Assembly (NCBI GenBank): GCA_029238515.1 | Contig: JAQWFW010000032.1 | Location: 1 to 64,000, forward strand | Reading direction: 5' to 3' | Source: Flavobacteriaceae bacterium | Lineage (GTDB): Bacteria > Bacteroidota > Bacteroidia > Flavobacteriales > Flavobacteriaceae | DNA: 64,000 nt | Shown: piece after piece, positions 10,227 through 19,807 of the stretch | Position numbering within the stretch: the stretch's first letter is position 1 | Layout: every line of letters begins with the position of its first letter | The notes under the pieces: model-generated | The model's database searches: none | Seen by the model: the letters and a program-made list of their open reading frames with translations, nothing else | Told to the model about the DNA's origin: nothing | Position numbers and translations under genes: made by a program

Positions 10227-10646
10227 TCAGGGCTCTACGTGTGCCACTTCTATGCCTGCTTGTTCCAAGAACTTGACTCCTGATAAATCTTTATAAGCTT
10301 TACTGTAAACAACACGTACAATCCCTGCTTGATGTATCAATTTACTACAATTCTGACATGGAGACAATGTGATATAAAGCGTAGCACCCTTGCATGATTG
10401 TGTGGATGCAGCAACTTTTAAAATGGCATTCGCTTCTGCATGAAGTACATACCACTTGGTATACCCTTCTTCATCTTCACAAAAATTTTCAAATCCTGTT
10501 GGAGTACCGTTATAACCATCTGAAATAATCATACGGTCTTTAACAATTATGGCGCCCACTTGTTTGCGCTGACAATAGGAAAGTTTGGCCCACTCTTTGG
10601 CCATTCTTAAATAAGCTTTGTCGTATTTTAGCTGCTTGTTTTTCAT
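10227..10646 (-). CDS. dCMP/cytidine deaminase family protein
   Basis: HAEANAIL and SPCQNCSKLI zinc deaminase motifs. Confidence 0.92.
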   Translation of the reverse strand: MKNKQLKYDKAYLRMAKEWAKLSYCQRKQVGAIIVKDRMIISDGYNGTPTGFENFCEDEEGYTKWYVLHAEANAILKVAASTQSCKGATLYITLSPCQNCSKLIHQAGIVRVVYSKAYKDLSGVKFLEQAGIEVAHVEP

Positions 10647-10708
10647 TGTCTCGTGAATTTAAATCACAATTCGAAGATAGGTGTTTGAAGTCAAATTACT
10701 ATGCTCCC

Positions 10709-11296
10709 TTATGCGAATAATGGACTTTTAATAATCAATGGCAGCATTAAACCTAAAATTATTGCTGAACTTACCATAACCCAATCTCTTGTTGAAAAAC
10801 GGAAGATGTTTTGGAATACAAAATTTATAAAAAGAACACAAAATACGATGATAAGTTGTCCGATTTCTATACCTAAAGCAAATTCAAGTATAGATAAAAA
10901 AGTGCTTTCGTTTGCGCTGACCAAAGCTTGAAAAGCATTGGCAAAACCCAGCCCATGAATAAGCCCAAAAAACAATACTACTCCTAAAATAAAATAGGAA
11001 TACTTAGCAGTTGATCTACCGGATGAAAAAACATTAAATAGCGCTGCAAAAAATATGGTCAAAGGAATAAGCCATTCAGTAACATTGACATTCAGATTCA
11101 CAATATTATATACGCCAAGAAGTAAGCTCAATGTATGTCCCAAGGTGAATACTGAAACTAAAATCAGAAGGCGTTTCCAATCTTTAAAGACATAAGGGAG
11201 CGTAAGCAATATGACGAATAAAATATGGTCGTAGCTGCTGAAACTAACGATATGGTACAATCCGAGTTCTAAAAACTTCAAAAAACTATCAAGCAT
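10709..11296 (-). CDS. HupE/UreJ family membrane protein
   Basis: YDHILFVILLTLPY, FGLIHGLGFA motifs. Confidence 0.85.
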   Translation of the reverse strand: MLDSFLKFLELGLYHIVSFSSYDHILFVILLTLPYVFKDWKRLLILVSVFTLGHTLSLLLGVYNIVNLNVNVTEWLIPLTIFFAALFNVFSSGRSTAKYSYFILGVVLFFGLIHGLGFANAFQALVSANESTFLSILEFALGIEIGQLIIVFCVLFINFVFQNIFRFSTRDWVMVSSAIILGLMLPLIIKSPLFA

Positions 11297-11364
11297 TATT
11301 TAGAGTGTTTATTTGCTCAAAAATAATAAAATAATTCAGCTCTTAAGCCCTGAATTTGAAATAG

Positions 11365-13392
11365 TTAAAGTGAATTTAGCACTTTTAAGCCGCAGTCTAG
11401 GAAAGATTCATACTCTTGATCATCAGGCGTATATCCTATTGGAGGGGTTAAAATTGTTTTCGCATCTGGGCTTAACAACACATAAAATGGTTGTGAATTA
11501 GATTGAAAAAATTCGGTTTGAAAATGAGCCCATTTATGCCCATAGTTCTCGAGCAAACGTCCCCCACCATCTTGCCGTTTGACCATCAATTTTTGATCTT
11601 CTGGGAGTTCTTTTTTATCATCAACATACAAAGAAATCAATACATAATCCTGTTCAAAATAGGGTTTAATGTTTGATTTTGGCCAAATGTGTTCTTCCAT
11701 TTTTCGGCAGTTGACACAAGCATATCCCGTAAAATCCAAAAGAATAGGTTTGTTTACTTTTTTTGCATAAACCACCCCCTCTTTCAAATCTTTAAAACAA
11801 TCAAAATTATTTGGACAATCATTTGGATAGAAAAAACTATACCCTACTGGCGGTGCCAATCCGCTCAACAGTGTCAGTGGTGTAAATGTTTTTGTGGTAT
11901 CATTGATCCTGAACCCTGATGCTAAATACACAACAAATGCCAAAACAAGTATTCCTGAACTGATTCTGAAGAATGATAGTTTTTGTAGTGGTCCGTCATG
12001 CGGAAATTTAATTTTCCCTAAAATATAGAGTGCCAATCCCAAGAAAACTAGAATCCAAATGGCTAAGAAAATTTCAATTTTTAGGATTCCCCAATGTTCC
12101 ACAAGATCAGCATTGGATAAAAATTTGAAAGCCAAAGCAAGTTCTAAAAATCCTAAAATAACTTTTGTGGTATTGAGCCATCCTCCAGATTTTGGGAGTG
12201 CTTTAAGCATATTTGGAAACATCGCAAAAAGTGCAAAAGGAAGACCTAACGCAACACCAAATCCGCCCATTCCAGCCGTCAATTGCCACGCTCCTCCATC
12301 TGAAGAAAGAGACCCCGCGAGGAGCGAACCAAGGATAGGCCCTGTACATGAAAATGAAACAATAGAAAGCGTTAGTGCCATAAAAAAGACCCCTAATATT
12401 CCGCCAACACCCTCGCCTTTACTAGTGATTGAAGTCCAACTGGCAGGTAGTGTCAATTCGTAATACCCAAAGAAAGAAAATGCAAAAAATATAAAAATGA
12501 TAAAGAAAATTACATTGAGCCAAACATTAGTAGAAATTTCATTTAAAATGTCTGGATTAACAGAGTCGAGCAAATGAAAAGGAATACTCAATGTCAAATA
12601 TACAAGCACAATAAAAACACCGTACAATATTGCTTTTGACAGCCCTGATCTTACAGATTCATCTCCTGCTTTTTTGGTAAAAAAACTAACCGTTAGCGGA
12701 ATCATTGGAAAGACACAAGGGGTGAGCAGAGCCAATAATCCCCCTAAAAATCCAAGCCCAAAAATTCGCCATAGTGAATTTGGCTTTTTTACCGATTGAG
12801 CAATTGTGTCGACTTGAGCAGCACAAGAAATACTTGAAATTGTAATGGAATCTAGAGAAATTCCATAAAGGATTTCATTGGCGTTATTGGATATTGCTTT
12901 GGCTTGAATTGCAGAGCCCTCAGCAACTACAAACCCTTGATTTGTCGTATAATCAAATGCAAATGGATTATCTGGTTTGTAGGTGCATCGCGTATCATCA
13001 CAAGTCATATAATCGATATTTCCGGAAAGAGTAAATGCCGAACCTGAAGTCCGCACGCGTTGTTTGAATTCTGCTCGATCGTAAAATTTGGACACGACCA
13101 TATCAAAAACAGGGTCATGTTTTGTGACTTTATTGGTTTCGCTTTCTACAGTTGAACCCATAAGGGTATAATCAGAAGATTGCTCAAAAGTAAAAATCGT
13201 AGGGAGTGGACCTCCCTCTTCCACCTCTTGTGCATAAATTGCCCAGTTTTCATCTATGTTTGCTGTAAAAACAAGGTCAAACTCGTTTGGATTAACGGAT
13301 TCAACGCTCAACTCCCACTTGACAGGGTTAATAATTTGAGCAAATGAATGTGTAAGTGCAAATAAAAAAACTAAGCCGAAAAAGTGTTTCAT
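11365..13392 (-). CDS. dsbD: Thiol:disulfide interchange protein DsbD-type (cytochrome c biogenesis TM region + thioredoxin domain)
   Basis: TPCVFPMIPLT, CTGPILGSLL, DFTGYACVNCRKME; start reassigned to MKHFFGL (ORF opens at 13443). Confidence 0.92.
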   Translation of the reverse strand: MKHFFGLVFLFALTHSFAQIINPVKWELSVESVNPNEFDLVFTANIDENWAIYAQEVEEGGPLPTIFTFEQSSDYTLMGSTVESETNKVTKHDPVFDMVVSKFYDRAEFKQRVRTSGSAFTLSGNIDYMTCDDTRCTYKPDNPFAFDYTTNQGFVVAEGSAIQAKAISNNANEILYGISLDSITISSISCAAQVDTIAQSVKKPNSLWRIFGLGFLGGLLALLTPCVFPMIPLTVSFFTKKAGDESVRSGLSKAILYGVFIVLVYLTLSIPFHLLDSVNPDILNEISTNVWLNVIFFIIFIFFAFSFFGYYELTLPASWTSITSKGEGVGGILGVFFMALTLSIVSFSCTGPILGSLLAGSLSSDGGAWQLTAGMGGFGVALGLPFALFAMFPNMLKALPKSGGWLNTTKVILGFLELALAFKFLSNADLVEHWGILKIEIFLAIWILVFLGLALYILGKIKFPHDGPLQKLSFFRISSGILVLAFVVYLASGFRINDTTKTFTPLTLLSGLAPPVGYSFFYPNDCPNNFDCFKDLKEGVVYAKKVNKPILLDFTGYACVNCRKMEEHIWPKSNIKPYFEQDYVLISLYVDDKKELPEDQKLMVKRQDGGGRLLENYGHKWAHFQTEFFQSNSQPFYVLLSPDAKTILTPPIGYTPDDQEYESFLDCGLKVLNSL

Positions 13393-13494
13393 TTTTGTAG
13401 GTGTCTCGTTAAGTGGCAAAGTACCAAAAAAAGAATTGTACACAATGAGAATGATTAAAATATTTTAAAGTTTTCTCTGTTGAGAAATTACGCT

Positions 13495-13932
13495 TTAAAT
13501 GATTTTTGCCAAAATTTCTGATCGGTCAGATCGATACGCAGATTTGGCTCCTTCTATGGCGTCCTCTGGCGAAGTTTGCTTGAAATGTTCGATCAGTACT
13601 TTCCCTTTGGGGCCAAATTCTTTATCCAAATTTCTACTACTCCAATTGATCATCTCGTATATGATGGGATACATATCTATGCCACGATCTGTAAGGTAAT
13701 AGATTTTTGTTTTTTGATCATAGGGCAGTTTCGTTACACTCAACAAATCTCTGTTAATGAGCAACTCCAATCGATTTGCTAAAATGTTTGTGGCTATTTT
13801 TTCGGGAGATTTTAAGAACTCTGTAAATGTTTTCTTTCCTAAAAATATATCTCTAATCACTAGTAACGACCACTTATCGCCTACGATATCAAGGGCATTT
13901 GCTAAAGGACAATTTGATCTGTTTATTTTCAT
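13495..13932 (-). CDS. HxlR-family winged-helix transcriptional regulator
   Basis: NCPLANALDIVGDKWSLLVIRDIFLGKKTFTEF. Confidence 0.93.
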   Translation of the reverse strand: MKINRSNCPLANALDIVGDKWSLLVIRDIFLGKKTFTEFLKSPEKIATNILANRLELLINRDLLSVTKLPYDQKTKIYYLTDRGIDMYPIIYEMINWSSRNLDKEFGPKGKVLIEHFKQTSPEDAIEGAKSAYRSDRSEILAKII

Positions 13933-14110
13933 AACATCCGATTAATTATACAATATTACAAAGAAAAAGGATTGAAAAAATCACTTTAACGATTAATTAA
14001 TAATCCTAATAAACCCATTAATGCAAATATAGCTTTGCTTTATTTAAAACAAAAGCTTCCATTTTCTTAAGAAAGTACACTTTCTACAAAAAACAAAAGC
14101 TCTTATTTCG

Positions 14111-14185
14111 TCGGGATGACAGGATTTGAACCTGCGACCACACGACCCCCAGCCGTGTACGCTAACCGGACTGCGCCACATCCCG
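14111..14185 (-). tRNA. tRNA-Pro (anticodon GGG)
   Basis: Cloverleaf read by eye; CACGG-CTGGGGG-TCGTG anticodon arm, C1-G72 pair, T-arm GGTTCAAATCC. Confidence 0.95.
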
Positions 14186-14269
14186 TTTTTTGGGCGGAAC
14201 AAATCTATTTATTTTATCTTAATTTCTTCAATAAAAATTAAAAAATAGTACCTTTAAAAAAAATTAACC

Positions 14270-14452
14270 ATGGAAAACAACAAACCCACCATTCAAATTA
14301 CTGCCACAGGAAAAGTTGTAGTGACCAACGCAAAACAAGTCACCTTGTTGGACGCAGAAGGCCAAGCAATCCCCACAAGAAATCGGTTTTCGTTGTGCAA
14401 CTGCGGAAAAACATTGGAAGCTCCATTTTGTGATGGCGCTCACAAAAACTAG
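14270..14452 (+). CDS. CDGSH iron-sulfur domain protein
   Basis: [16 protein letters not shown] motif. Confidence 0.93.
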   Translation: MENNKPTIQITATGKVVVTNAKQVTLLDAEGQAIPTRNRFSLCNCGKTLEAPFCDGAHKN

Positions 14453-15495
14453 CTTTCAATTGAGGTGAAATATTTTTTTCTCAACCAAAAGGACACCCGT
14501 ACCAACAAAATAAGTGCAGGAACTTCTACTAGTGGCCCAATGACTCCTGCAAATGCTTGCCCAGAATTGAGCCCAAAAACGCCTATGGCTACTGCAATAG
14601 CCAATTCGAAATTGTTCCCCGCTGCCGTAAAAGCAACTGAAGCGGTTTTGTCGTACTCGGCTCCCATAGCTTTGGTAAAGAAAAAACCAATTACAAACAT
14701 TAGCGTAAAATAAATGAGTAGAGGTACAGCAATAATCAGTACATCCATAGGTATTTCTACAATGAGTTCGCCTTTTAGCGAAAACATAACAACAATTGTA
14801 AATAGTAGAGCAATGAGTGTTAATGGGGAAATTTTTGGAATAAATGTTTGGTTGTACCATACTTCGCCTTTAAGTTTCACTAAAATCAATCGGCTGAGCA
14901 TCCCTAACAAAAAGGGAATTCCTAAATAAATCAAAACACTTTCGGCAATTACGACAATAGAGATGTCGACAATAGCACCTTCGAAACCAAAATATGGCGG
15001 TAAAACTGTAATGAAAATCCATGCATAAAAACTATACGCAAACACCTGAAATACGCTGTTGAGCGCTACTAATGCCGCGCCATATTCGGTGCTGCCCTCT
15101 GCAAGATCATTCCATACCAAAACCATTGCAATACAACGCGCCAATCCGATTAGAATCAAACCTACCATATATTCTGGATAATCTTTTAGAAAAATAATCG
15201 CCAAAAGAAACATGAGCGCAGGGCCAATAATCCAATTGAGAATCAATGAAATTGACAATATTTTTGTGTTTTTAAAAACCTTTGGCAATAGGGCGTAATT
15301 CACTTTTGCCAAAGGGGGATACATCATCACAATCAGACCAATAGCAATGGGAATGTTGGTAGTTCCACTGCTCATGCTATTGATAAATTCTGGAATATTG
15401 GGCAAGAAATACCCCAAACTTACACCAATGGCCATAGCTACAAAAATCCACAAGGTCAAGTTTTTATCGAGGAAGCTTAATTTTTTTGGTGCCAT
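14449..15495 (-). CDS. Arsenite efflux transporter, ACR3 family
   Basis: [49 protein letters not shown]. Confidence 0.95.
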   Translation of the reverse strand: MAPKKLSFLDKNLTLWIFVAMAIGVSLGYFLPNIPEFINSMSSGTTNIPIAIGLIVMMYPPLAKVNYALLPKVFKNTKILSISLILNWIIGPALMFLLAIIFLKDYPEYMVGLILIGLARCIAMVLVWNDLAEGSTEYGAALVALNSVFQVFAYSFYAWIFITVLPPYFGFEGAIVDISIVVIAESVLIYLGIPFLLGMLSRLILVKLKGEVWYNQTFIPKISPLTLIALLFTIVVMFSLKGELIVEIPMDVLIIAVPLLIYFTLMFVIGFFFTKAMGAEYDKTASVAFTAAGNNFELAIAVAIGVFGLNSGQAFAGVIGPLVEVPALILLVRVSFWLRKKYFTSIES

Positions 15496-15498
15496 AAT

Positions 15499-16113
15499 TT
15501 ATAGTTTAATTTTTGAAAAAACATACTTCAGTTCTGTGGCGATCTGAAGACTGCGTTCGTTGTATTTCTCTGCTTGTTGCGGGGTATTATCAAATGCTTT
15601 GGGATCCTCAAACGTCATAGGGATGCGCAGCTCAGCATTGGGAATATAGGGGCACTCTTTGTCCGCTGATGAGCAAGTCAAAACAGCAGCAAAATTTGAA
15701 TTTGGATTAAAATTACTGTCAAATTTTTTTGAATATCCTAAAATGGGATGCTCATTTTCTGAATATTTGATGGCATTTATTGGATTATCTCCTTGTGCAA
15801 TGATTTCAATTTCAAAACCAGTATTTGCTAAGGTTTTAGCCACTACAGGAAATAGTGCTGTAGCTTCCGTTCCTCCAGAATAACAAAATACATTTTTGAT
15901 ATCAAAATAATGAGCCATCGTTTGCGCCCACACTTGAGACAAATGGCTTCTTCTAGAATTGTGCGTACAAATAAAATTGAGACGAATAGTTTTGCCATCA
16001 TCAACCTTCGATTGTATGAGATGAATTAGCGGTTTTAATATGCCTTGTCGTTCCAAAGAAATTAAATTGATATCTAGCTTTTCAACTTGATTTTCTATTG
16101 TTTTAAATAGCAT
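15499..16113 (-). CDS. Arsenate reductase/low-MW protein-tyrosine-phosphatase-like protein
   Basis: LNFICTHNSRRSHLSQVWAQ P-loop; lies between arsR and acr3. Confidence 0.88.
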   Translation of the reverse strand: MLFKTIENQVEKLDINLISLERQGILKPLIHLIQSKVDDGKTIRLNFICTHNSRRSHLSQVWAQTMAHYFDIKNVFCYSGGTEATALFPVVAKTLANTGFEIEIIAQGDNPINAIKYSENEHPILGYSKKFDSNFNPNSNFAAVLTCSSADKECPYIPNAELRIPMTFEDPKAFDNTPQQAEKYNERSLQIATELKYVFSKIKL

Positions 16114-16139
16114 TTGATTAAATTTATTTTAAATGAAGT

Positions 16140-16469
16140 TTAGCAACAGCTTTGGGTGTTTAAGTCTTGATTTATAAAGTTAGAAATAATGTGCTTCATT
16201 TTTGCCCAATTTTCGTTGTCTATACAATAACAAACACTTGTTCCTTCAACATTTCCTTTAATTAGACCTAAGGATTTTAGCACTTTCAGATGCTGAGAAA
16301 TTGTTGCTTGAGCAAGTCCAATTTCAACAACTAAATCTCCACAAACGCATGTATTTATCTTAAACAAATGTTGTAAAATAGCAACACGAGCAGGATGTCC
16401 TAATGCTTTTGCAAAACGGGCAATTTCGTTGTGTTGAGTTGAGAATATTTCAGTTTTCGCAGTGCCCAT
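16140..16469 (-). CDS. arsR: ArsR-family transcriptional regulator
   Basis: FAKALGHPARVAILQHLFKINTCVCGDLV...QATISQHLKVLKSLGLI. Confidence 0.93.
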   Translation of the reverse strand: MGTAKTEIFSTQHNEIARFAKALGHPARVAILQHLFKINTCVCGDLVVEIGLAQATISQHLKVLKSLGLIKGNVEGTSVCYCIDNENWAKMKHIISNFINQDLNTQSCC

Positions 16470-16564
16470 AATTCATTAATTATTCCATTGCAATATTACG
16501 ATTAATTGAATGTGTTAGAAAACAAATAGCTTAAATTCTTAAAAAAAGTTGTAGATTTATACTA

Positions 16565-16789
16565 ATGAGTAAGAAATCACATCTAATTGTATTTTTTTTA
16601 GCACTAACCATTGCTGTTATTTTAGGAGGTTTAGATTATGAAACACGCAGCATATCGGATCTTTTTTTTAAAACAAGAAATATTGTTGCTTTGGGTGTTT
16701 ATACACTTCTATTTATGACTGTAAGCTACACAGGGATTTGGATGTATGTTCAAGCGAAACTGTTTTTAAATAAAAAACCCACCAAATAG
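16565..16789 (+). CDS. Small two-TM membrane protein
   Basis: 74 aa, divergent from arsR; stop codon lies inside a terminator hairpin. Confidence 0.65.
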   Translation: MSKKSHLIVFFLALTIAVILGGLDYETRSISDLFFKTRNIVALGVYTLLFMTVSYTGIWMYVQAKLFLNKKPTK

Positions 16790-16799
16790 GTGGGCTTTT
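16772..16799 (-). terminator. Terminator hairpin CCCACC-AAATA-GGTGGG, usable on both strands
   Basis: 6-bp stem, T6 on minus strand and T4 on plus strand, between convergent genes. Confidence 0.75.
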
Positions 16800-16834
16800 C
16801 ATATAAAGACAAGATGTCCTTTATTTTATTTAAA

Positions 16835-17272
16835 TCAAAGCGCCCAAATTTTGGAGACCTCTCCTTTTTCATTAAGTAAAAAAACTTCAACACCATCAAA
16901 AGTTTCGCCAGCTTTTGTTGTCAACTTAAGAAAACAGATAACATAATTGCCAAGCTCAACGATGTCTACAAGCTCTTGTTTGAGTTCAGTTTCAGAAACA
17001 AATCCAAAAATTATATCTTCGATTTCTTGTGCTCCTGTTGCTTCTAAATTTAAGTTTGGCGCTACCATATGATAATCTTCAGCACAAGGTACTTTGGACC
17101 ACATTTCATAACCTTTTTGCCATTCAAAATTTAGTTTGTATTGTTCAATAGCTTTTGCTGTCGCAGACAGTGTTTTTGTTTCTTCTTTTTCTGCTTTACA
17201 GCAGCTTTTTTCTTGACAAGAAATTAAAGAGAAAACTGTAAATATTAATAATAATTTTTTAATAGATCTCAT
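16835..17272 (-). CDS. Lipoprotein of unknown function
   Basis: Signal/lipobox (LLLIFTVFSLISCQ). Confidence 0.75.
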   Translation of the reverse strand: MRSIKKLLLIFTVFSLISCQEKSCCKAEKEETKTLSATAKAIEQYKLNFEWQKGYEMWSKVPCAEDYHMVAPNLNLEATGAQEIEDIIFGFVSETELKQELVDIVELGNYVICFLKLTTKAGETFDGVEVFLLNEKGEVSKIWAL

Positions 17273-17276
17273 ATCA

Positions 17277-17708
17277 TTATTCTTTTAAAGGCGAAACAGA
17301 AAAATTCACTTTACGATTTACTAAATCCCATGAACCTGTAACTAAATTAATAATACCACCAACTTTTTCGTTATCTAAAGCAATGGTTTTGTACTTGTTA
17401 TCTGCTTTTTTCCAAAGCCCATTAGTTGTACCTCTAAATAATTTGTCCTGAACTTGAGTGAAAAAATACCCAAAGTATTCCCCTTGAGTTTCATCACTAG
17501 AAAAATTAGAAAATGTAATTGAGCCGTAAGCCATACCATAAGGCCCTGCCTGTCCAGAAATGGCCATTACCCAGTCTACTCCATCGGTTGAAGAGGCGCT
17601 GTCAATATCAAATACCACGTCAAAAGACTTTGATGTATCCCATTCTAAATCTTGAGAATACGAGAATAAAAAAAATAAGCTAAACGCTAGTGTAAGTAGT
17701 TTTTTCAT
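17277..17708 (-). CDS. Exported protein of unknown function
   Basis: Signal peptide MKKLLTLAFSLFFLFSYSQ. Confidence 0.75.
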   Translation of the reverse strand: MKKLLTLAFSLFFLFSYSQDLEWDTSKSFDVVFDIDSASSTDGVDWVMAISGQAGPYGMAYGSITFSNFSSDETQGEYFGYFFTQVQDKLFRGTTNGLWKKADNKYKTIALDNEKVGGIINLVTGSWDLVNRKVNFSVSPLKE

Positions 17709-17909
17709 TTTATAAAAGTTAAATAGTTTGAGAGTAAATTTTAAATGTTTTTATTGCAATTTGGAATATATTTTACTCGAAGCAATTATTTTAATGAAAA
17801 AGGAAAAGTACTGGAAACTCACATGACTGAAATGGATAGTTATTTATTAATCTCTTGTATCTCACACAAAATTCTATCACCTATCTCATTCTAGTGTCTT
17901 TTTTGAACT

Positions 17910-17959
17910 GTTCTTTAAGCTGTTTAAAATGAAAGGCGTAAAGTGGTTTTAGGTGCTTA
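17910..17959 (+). repeat. Flanking direct repeat, copy A
   Basis: gttctttaagctgtttaaaatgaaaggcgtaaagtggttttaggtgctta; about 42/50 identical, ungapped, to 21777-21826. Confidence 0.75.
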
Positions 17960-18001
17960 TAAATAGCTATTAAATAGTTGTTTAATTAAAGTGCCATATA
18001 A

Positions 18002-19048
18002 ATGCCAAAAAGTAGTCTTTCTTACCCCAAAGTATGTAAACATAAAGACGGTCGATACTATGTAGATTTCAATCTCAATTCTAAACGTTATCGGTTGTTT
18101 AATGGTAAGCGTATTAATTCGTCTCTCGCTCCTAATTCCTATCCTACTAAACTAAGACGTAGTAAAGCTATTCTGTTAGCTGATGAGGTCTATCGTTATT
18201 TAGTCTCTAATAATTACTCATTTAATAAACCCTTAACGACTCTTGAGCTGTTTGATAGTCTTATAGAAGCTAAACTAAAAGAGCCTCTGTCTGTATCCTA
18301 TAAAAAGACGCTTAATGTACTGTCTTGTTGTTTAAGAGAAGAGTTAATTAGTAGGGGTTCTATTTCTATTCGTTTCTTACACAATATCCCTTTAAAGTAT
18401 GCTAATAACACCTCTTACAATACAGCTAGAAGACACTTAAACGTACTGGTTAATTGCTTGGCTGATAATGGTTTTACTATAGAGCGGATGACTTTAAAGA
18501 CTCGTAAACAGACTGAAACACTGCATAAGCCTATTAGTGATGTTAAAGGACTATTAGATGAGGTGTATAAGTTTAATAAGAACTTGCATCTATGCTGTCT
18601 GTTAACATACTGCTGTTTACTAAGACCTCATCAAGAGATTAGACGTTTAAAGTGGGGTGATTTTAATACGGATCTATCACTTATTAGACTCTCTGGAGAT
18701 AAAGTAAAATCTAAGCGTAATAGACTTGTGCCAGTACCTCAAATAGTACGCTCATATCTTAGTAAATCAGATGACAACTACAATATTTTTACTGGTGCTG
18801 AAAAACCTTACAATAGCGACTACTTTAAGACCCTTTTTAGACGATTTAAACGCAGCAATAAATCAGTTAATGAAAGTATAACACTCTACTCTTTTAGACA
18901 CTCTGGGGCTATAGAAATCTTTAAGAGAACAGGCTCAATTACCAAGCTACAGAAAGCTATGGGACATTCATCTATAAACGTATCTCTAACCTATTTAAGA
19001 GGTTTAGAAATAGCTGAATTAAAAGAAGAAGATATGCCTATGGTTTAG
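18002..19048 (+). CDS. Tyrosine-type site-specific integrase
   Basis: Catalytic pattern LLRPHQEIRRLKW ... SFRHSGA ... MGHSS ... TYLRG. Confidence 0.92.
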   Translation: MPKSSLSYPKVCKHKDGRYYVDFNLNSKRYRLFNGKRINSSLAPNSYPTKLRRSKAILLADEVYRYLVSNNYSFNKPLTTLELFDSLIEAKLKEPLSVSYKKTLNVLSCCLREELISRGSISIRFLHNIPLKYANNTSYNTARRHLNVLVNCLADNGFTIERMTLKTRKQTETLHKPISDVKGLLDEVYKFNKNLHLCCLLTYCCLLRPHQEIRRLKWGDFNTDLSLIRLSGDKVKSKRNRLVPVPQIVRSYLSKSDDNYNIFTGAEKPYNSDYFKTLFRRFKRSNKSVNESITLYSFRHSGAIEIFKRTGSITKLQKAMGHSSINVSLTYLRGLEIAELKEEDMPMV

Positions 19049-19057
19049 TAAACTAAA

Positions 19058-19795
19058 TTAATCTTCAATACTAATTTTATAAGTCCAAAGAACATTTTGA
19101 TAAATGTAATTAATTGTGTTATTATCAGGATAATTTATATATATATCAGACTCAGATAAAGCCTGACCTGTACCATAATCATATAGCATTTCATAATATC
19201 CATCTTGTACAGAATAAGTTCCGTACATTGGTTCTTGCGGACATTCTGGGTCAGGATTATTTGAATAGTCTGCATAAAAATAATCTGTAAATGTTCCGTC
19301 TTCACGGAATTCCATATAGAGCCCAGGACAATAAATTTCATTATTATAATATATAATATCTCCTGATTCATATTCCGCAGAATAATAATTCCAATTATTT
19401 ACTATTTGACTTTCCTCTTCGCTGGCTAGTCTACCTTGTAAATTTCCGTTTCTATTATTTACTGTGTATGAACCTAAACTTGATTCATTATTTAAATTAC
19501 CATTAATATTACCTACAACGTTTCCTGAAGTTATGGAAGCTATTAATTCTCCATCTTCATTTACAGAACCTGAAAATGAATAAATCTCATTATAATCTTT
19601 GGAAGTAAAACTACCTAGTAATGTTCCTGAATCTTTTACAGTTAAAGTCCAAGTTCCGTTATCTTCACCAGTAATATCACCCGACCACAAACCCTTAAAC
19701 TCTGATTCAACAGATTGGAAGCTTTGGTCTAAGGGTTCATCATCACTACTACAAGCGAAGATTAATAAAGCCGAAAGTAAGAGTAGTTTTTTCAT
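19058..19795 (-). CDS. Lipoprotein of unknown function (lipocalin-like)
   Basis: Lipobox LLLLSALLIFACSS; beta-rich; convergent with integrase. Confidence 0.7.
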   Translation of the reverse strand: MKKLLLLSALLIFACSSDDEPLDQSFQSVESEFKGLWSGDITGEDNGTWTLTVKDSGTLLGSFTSKDYNEIYSFSGSVNEDGELIASITSGNVVGNINGNLNNESSLGSYTVNNRNGNLQGRLASEEESQIVNNWNYYSAEYESGDIIYYNNEIYCPGLYMEFREDGTFTDYFYADYSNNPDPECPQEPMYGTYSVQDGYYEMLYDYGTGQALSESDIYINYPDNNTINYIYQNVLWTYKISIED

Positions 19796-19807
19796 ATATA
19801 ATTTAGT

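Noticed and set aside
12059-12463. 134-aa plus-strand ORF
   Set aside because: Antisense to dsbD; low-complexity Pro/Ser/Lys composition
14070-14085. AGAAAGTACACTTTCT palindrome between hxlR and tRNA-Pro
   Set aside because: 7-bp inverted repeat could be an HxlR operator, but it is ~140 bp from the gene start and could equally be a weak tRNA 3' hairpin
14456-14860. 134-aa minus-strand ORF in an alternative frame of acr3
   Set aside because: Same-strand overlapping frame; Cys/His/Tyr-rich nonsense composition
17991-18006. GTGCCATATAAATGCC at the integrase start is a near inverted match (14/15) to GCATTTATTTGGCAC at 22057-22071
   Set aside because: Could be an att-like inverted pair, but short, AT-rich and overlapping a better sigma-54-like explanation at the right end; not strong enough alone
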